Assembly (NCBI GenBank): GCA_013288745.1
Contig: JABDBG010000010.1
Span: forward strand, 1 to 46,024
DNA from: Bacteroidota bacterium
GTDB lineage: Bacteria > Bacteroidota > Bacteroidia > Chitinophagales > Chitinophagaceae
Reading direction: 5' to 3'
Length of the DNA: 46,024 bases
Shown here piece by piece: positions 43,112 to 46,024 of this stretch. How positions within the stretch are numbered: position 1 is the stretch's first letter; each line of letters opens with the position of its first letter. Both the position numbers and the translations under genes were made by a program. Under the pieces are notes generated by a model. The model saw only the letters and a program-made list of their open reading frames with translations, ran no database searches and was not told where the DNA came from.

Positions 43112-44455
43112 TTAAATGATCTTATATTCTTCGATCTTTCTATAGAGTGTTGTTAAGCCAATATTCAGCAATTTTGCCGTTTCGGTCTTGTTTCCTTTTG
43201 TATGATTTAGCACCCGCTGGATATGTAATTTTTCAACACTTGCGAGATCAAAAGCAGACAATGTTCCCTGAGTATTAAGGTTAATTGATTGTAATTCTAT
43301 TGGCAAGCTTTCGATCGTTAACTCTGTTCCGTCTGCTAAAATAACGGCACGTTCCATTATGTTTTTTAGTTCACGGATATTTCCTTTCCAATCATGTTGT
43401 TGTAAATGTTCCAGAAATTCTTTGCTGGCATTTTCAATTTTCGTATTTGACTTTTGCGAAAATATTTTTAGAAAATGTTGTGCTAAAACAGGGATATCTT
43501 TTTTTCTATCGCGAAGCGATGGCAGAAAAATAGTAAACACATTTAAGCGATAAAAAAGATCTTCTCTGAATTTTCCTTCCTTTACTTCTTGTTGCAGGTC
43601 GCGATTTGTTGCAGCGATAATTCTCACGTTTACTTTGGTTGGCTTTGTATCGCCCACTTTAATAAACTCATTTGTTTCTAATACACGTAATAATTTTGAT
43701 TGTAGCTCGATATGCATCTCGCCTATCTCATCCAAAAACAAAGTACCGGTTGTTGCTTCTTCTATTAATCCTTTTTTATCCTTTATAGCTCCGGTAAAAG
43801 CACCGGCTTTATGACCGAATATTTCGCTCTCCAGTATTTCCTTTCCGAAAGCGCTACAATTAAGTGCCATAAAGGGTTTCCCTGCACGTTTGCTTCCATT
43901 GTGAATGGCTTGTGCAAATACTTCTTTACCTGTTCCTGTTTCTCCCAATAATAAAACCGTGGCATCTGTAGGCGCCACTTTCTTTGCCAATGTGATCGCT
44001 TCTTGTATCAAAGCAGAACTCCCTAAAATACTTTCAAATCCGTACCGTTTACCAACCTGTTGCTCTAATTGTTCAATACGTTTTTGCAATTGAACTTTTT
44101 CTAATGCGCTATTTAATAATGGAATTATCTTGTCGTTGTCATCGCCCTTAGTAATATAATCGTACGCACCATTTCTCATTGCCTGTACACCATCGGCAAT
44201 ATTGCCGTATGCTGTGAGTAAAATAATTTCAACTAAGGGAAATCTTGGTTTTATTTCTTTCACAAAATCAACACCATTGCCATCAGGTAATTTTACGTCG
44301 CAAAGAATTACATCGATCTGATCCTTTTCGAGAATTTTTAAACCGGCTTTTAAGTTGCTGGCTTCTATAACGGTAAAACCTTCTAATGTAATGATCCTGG
44401 TAAGCAGACTGCGAAGTTTTTCTTCGTCGTCGATAATTAATATTGTTGAAGACAT
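43112..44455 (-). CDS. Sigma-54-dependent response regulator (NtrC family)
   Basis: A 447-residue regulator. The receiver domain has acidic DDEE and the phosphorylatable D53 (ILCDVKLPDGNG); the AAA+ domain has Walker A GETGTGKE (171-178), the sigma-54 contact loop GAFTGA (218-223) and Walker B LFLDEIGEM; a C-terminal Fis-type helix-turn-helix (NKTETAKLLNIGLTTLYRKI) binds DNA. It would activate sigma-54 promoters when phosphorylated. I chose the ATG at 44455 over a TTG at 44479, which lies in the promoter box. KUP and kdp lie next to it and no KdpE is present, so control of K+ uptake is a reasonable hypothesis. The likely kinase is at 32646-34343. Confidence 0.92.
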   Translation of the reverse strand: MSSTILIIDDEEKLRSLLTRIITLEGFTVIEASNLKAGLKILEKDQIDVILCDVKLPDGNGVDFVKEIKPRFPLVEIILLTAYGNIADGVQAMRNGAYDYITKGDDNDKIIPLLNSALEKVQLQKRIEQLEQQVGKRYGFESILGSSALIQEAITLAKKVAPTDATVLLLGETGTGKEVFAQAIHNGSKRAGKPFMALNCSAFGKEILESEIFGHKAGAFTGAIKDKKGLIEEATTGTLFLDEIGEMHIELQSKLLRVLETNEFIKVGDTKPTKVNVRIIAATNRDLQQEVKEGKFREDLFYRLNVFTIFLPSLRDRKKDIPVLAQHFLKIFSQKSNTKIENASKEFLEHLQQHDWKGNIRELKNIMERAVILADGTELTIESLPIELQSINLNTQGTLSAFDLASVEKLHIQRVLNHTKGNKTETAKLLNIGLTTLYRKIEEYKII

Positions 44456-44476
44456 GCTGAGATCAATTTGAGGAAA

Positions 44477-44484
44477 CAAAATTA
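44477..44484 (-). promoter_or_regulatory. -7 promoter element of the response-regulator gene
   Basis: TAATTTTG on the minus strand, 21 bases before the ATG at 44455. The regulator itself thus appears to use the housekeeping sigma factor. Confidence 0.55.
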
Positions 44485-44513
44485 TTCATTTACTCAGCAT
44501 TTATGCAAAGTAT

Positions 44514-45803
44514 TTATTTTAATACTTTTAGTTTCACGGTTTCGATACGGGTATCGCTAACATGCAAAATATCAAACTGGTAATTTCCAATAGTGAAAGT
44601 TGATTTTTGTTTAGGTATCTCGTTCCTGTTTTGAATAATGAATCCGCTCAAAGTTTCAGTTTCTTCATTTTCAGGAAATTCCAATTCATACTTTTGAGTG
44701 ATATAATCCAGTTCAACCCTTCCGCTAAAAATAAATTCAGTAGCTGATAATTGTTTATCTACAAATTCTTCTGCGATATCATATTCGTCATTTATCTCTC
44801 CGAAAATTTCTTCTAACAGATCTTCCATGGTAACGATCCCTGCTGTTCCGCCAAATTCATCAACCACCCAGGCAATACTTTTCCTTTCTTTAGAAAATTT
44901 ATTCATCAGATCTGTCGCACTCATACTTTCCGGAATCGCAGGAATAGGTAATAAGATGGTTCTGATATCATACGGGTTCTTGAACATATCCAACTGGTGG
45001 ATATACCCTAATATATTATCAATATTGTTTTCATATACAACCAGCTTACTTAGACGCGTGTTTATAAAATGGTTCTTTACATCTTCGATATGAGTAGTGA
45101 CATCGATACCTTCAATCTCTTTTCTTGGCACCAGACATTCCCTTATTTTCTTTTCGCCTAACGATAGCGCATTTTCAAAAAGCTCTTTATTTATTTCGGC
45201 AATGTCTTCTTCGTCGTGATTTTTGCTTTGCGAGATAAAGCTTTCCAGGTCTATCTTACTGAATACATCGCGCTTTTCATTCAGCTTTACATTAAAAATA
45301 TATTTCAATATCCATTCGGCCATATTAACAAACAGCGTAGCGATGCCCGAAAAAATTGAATAAAAGAATTTAGAAATATATGCGATCAAACCGCTGCCGA
45401 TAATGCTGTTGTTTTGCGCCTTGAATATTGCCTTGAATATGAATTCGAAAAAAAGTAATACGGATGTGGAGATCAGGGTTTCGAAAAACAAATGAACATA
45501 GTCATTATCAATATTCAAACTAAGTGTTCCTATCTTAATATTATTGTACCAGATATCATGCATGAAAGTGCTCCACAACAAACCATATACAACCAGTAAA
45601 ATATTGAATCCGATTATGGTAGTGCCAATGAATTGTGCCGGCTTATCTGCGTAATCACTCCAGATCTTGCCACTATAAAAACCTTGCTTTTTTCTTAATT
45701 CGATAGATAATTTGTTAGAGGTAACAAATGCGATCTCGATCCCCGAACAAAATCCGATGAGCAATAAAGAAATAAATATGGCCAATAATGCAATAAGATC
45801 CAT
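44514..45803 (-). CDS. CNNM/CorC-type transporter with CBS domains (hemolysin-family protein)
   Basis: A 429-residue membrane protein. A DUF21/CNNM domain with 3-4 helices covers ~1-190 (starts LIALLAIFISLLLIGFCSGIEIAF), a CBS pair ~205-335 (CLVPRKEIEGID; IAWVVDEFGGTAGIVTMEDLLEEIFGEI) and a CorC_HlyC domain at the C-terminus (~345-429). Such proteins take part in Mg2+/Co2+ transport; Bacteroidota relatives include GldE. It has no proven link to gliding here. Its -7 box ends just 4 bases before the ATG. It is followed by the response-regulator gene after a 58-base gap containing that gene's own promoter. Confidence 0.85.
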   Translation of the reverse strand: MDLIALLAIFISLLLIGFCSGIEIAFVTSNKLSIELRKKQGFYSGKIWSDYADKPAQFIGTTIIGFNILLVVYGLLWSTFMHDIWYNNIKIGTLSLNIDNDYVHLFFETLISTSVLLFFEFIFKAIFKAQNNSIIGSGLIAYISKFFYSIFSGIATLFVNMAEWILKYIFNVKLNEKRDVFSKIDLESFISQSKNHDEEDIAEINKELFENALSLGEKKIRECLVPRKEIEGIDVTTHIEDVKNHFINTRLSKLVVYENNIDNILGYIHQLDMFKNPYDIRTILLPIPAIPESMSATDLMNKFSKERKSIAWVVDEFGGTAGIVTMEDLLEEIFGEINDEYDIAEEFVDKQLSATEFIFSGRVELDYITQKYELEFPENEETETLSGFIIQNRNEIPKQKSTFTIGNYQFDILHVSDTRIETVKLKVLK

Positions 45804-45807
45804 AGGG

Positions 45808-45815
45808 CAAAATTA
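45808..45815 (-). promoter_or_regulatory. -7 promoter element directly before the CNNM/CorC gene
   Basis: TAATTTTG on the minus strand, separated from the ATG by only CCCT. The transcript should start at or within a few bases of the start codon, so a leaderless mRNA is expected. Confidence 0.5.
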
Positions 45816-45854
45816 AGAAAGAACCATGACTTGGTTTATAGAAAGATACACCTA

Positions 45855-46024
45855 TTAACTATTAATAAACGCTTTTATAATTGTTTCAGCTTCGCTACAA
45901 GCTCTTTTTAGATCGTCATTCAATATTTGCTTATCAAACTGATCTTTAAAAGATATTTCATAGGCCGCTTTATTGACCCTGTCTGCTAAAGATGTCTCAG
46001 ATTCTGTTCCCCTGATTTCCAAGC
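45855..46024 (-). CDS. gmk: Guanylate kinase, C-terminal end (partial)
   Basis: The last 55 codons of a gene running off the window edge, ending with TAA at 45855-45857. The translation has the guanylate kinase C-terminal pattern: RGTESETSLADRVNKAAYE (lid region following the R-R motif), then EISFKDQFDKQILNDDLKRAC. The enzyme phosphorylates GMP to GDP. The P-loop and GMP-binding domain lie outside. The gap to the CNNM/CorC start is 51 bases on the same strand. Confidence 0.88.
   Translation of the reverse strand, partial: LEIRGTESETSLADRVNKAAYEISFKDQFDKQILNDDLKRACSEAETIIKAFINS

Noticed and set aside
1..46024. CRISPR array, rRNA, tRNA, prophage or insertion sequence
   Set aside because: No regularly spaced repeats, no rRNA or tRNA sequences, and no transposase, integrase or phage structural genes were found on reading both strands and the translations.

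Overview
This is an A+T-rich chromosomal segment of a Bacteroidota bacterium, most likely from the Chitinophagaceae or a close relative. The assignment rests on gldC, a PorG-like DUF6089 protein beside nadK, a carB without the C-terminal allosteric domain, a KdpD cut down to its N-terminal half, and repeated TAnnTTTG -7 boxes with few Shine-Dalgarno sites. The genus is not resolvable by eye. I saw no rRNA, tRNA, CRISPR array or insertion sequence. Nearly all the DNA is coding.

Layout. 1-2.3 kb: the 3' end of a D-Ala-D-Ala carboxypeptidase gene, stop-to-stop with mutL. 2.4-5.1 kb: a small accessory patch with a cytosolic trypsin-like protease, a beta-class DNA methyltransferase and a HindIII-like restriction endonuclease that is frameshifted in an A8 tract. 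5.3-10.2 kb: purH (also frameshifted), comEC and a METTL25-like methyltransferase. 10.3-12.6 kb: a marR-MFS-GNAT operon with a visible operator. 12.6-15.5 kb: carB. 15.8-18.0 kb: an M23 peptidase and a Bcp peroxiredoxin. 18.1-25.7 kb, minus strand: envelope and housekeeping genes (DUF6089/PorG-like, nadK, a POTRA/barrel protein, a CBS protein, an alpha/beta hydrolase, cvpA, yqeY-like, gldC and a glycosyltransferase). 25.8-31.5 kb: a tripartite TolC/CusB/CusA-type heavy-metal RND efflux operon. 31.6-32.6 kb: a DUF2279 protein.

32.6-44.5 kb, minus strand, is a potassium-uptake island. In transcription order it holds an NtrC-type sigma-54 response regulator, a KUP transporter, three tiny membrane-protein genes, kdpF, kdpA, kdpB, kdpC, a soluble KdpD (sensor and USP domains only), and a separate HAMP-PAS histidine kinase. 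No KdpE is present. Both K+ uptake units carry a similar upstream motif with a GG-N10-GC/GG layout that resembles a sigma-54 promoter. The window ends with a CNNM/CorC-type transporter and the C-terminal end of guanylate kinase.

Main points for follow-up: (i) the rewired Kdp signalling set with candidate sigma-54 promoters and uncharacterised small proteins; (ii) the HindIII-like endonuclease switched off by one base in a homopolymer; (iii) a one-base frameshift in purH, which together with (ii) raises the question of assembly error; (iv) promoter boxes so close to start codons that leaderless mRNAs are implied; (v) degenerate endonuclease motifs in MutL and a repeat-like insert in its linker.
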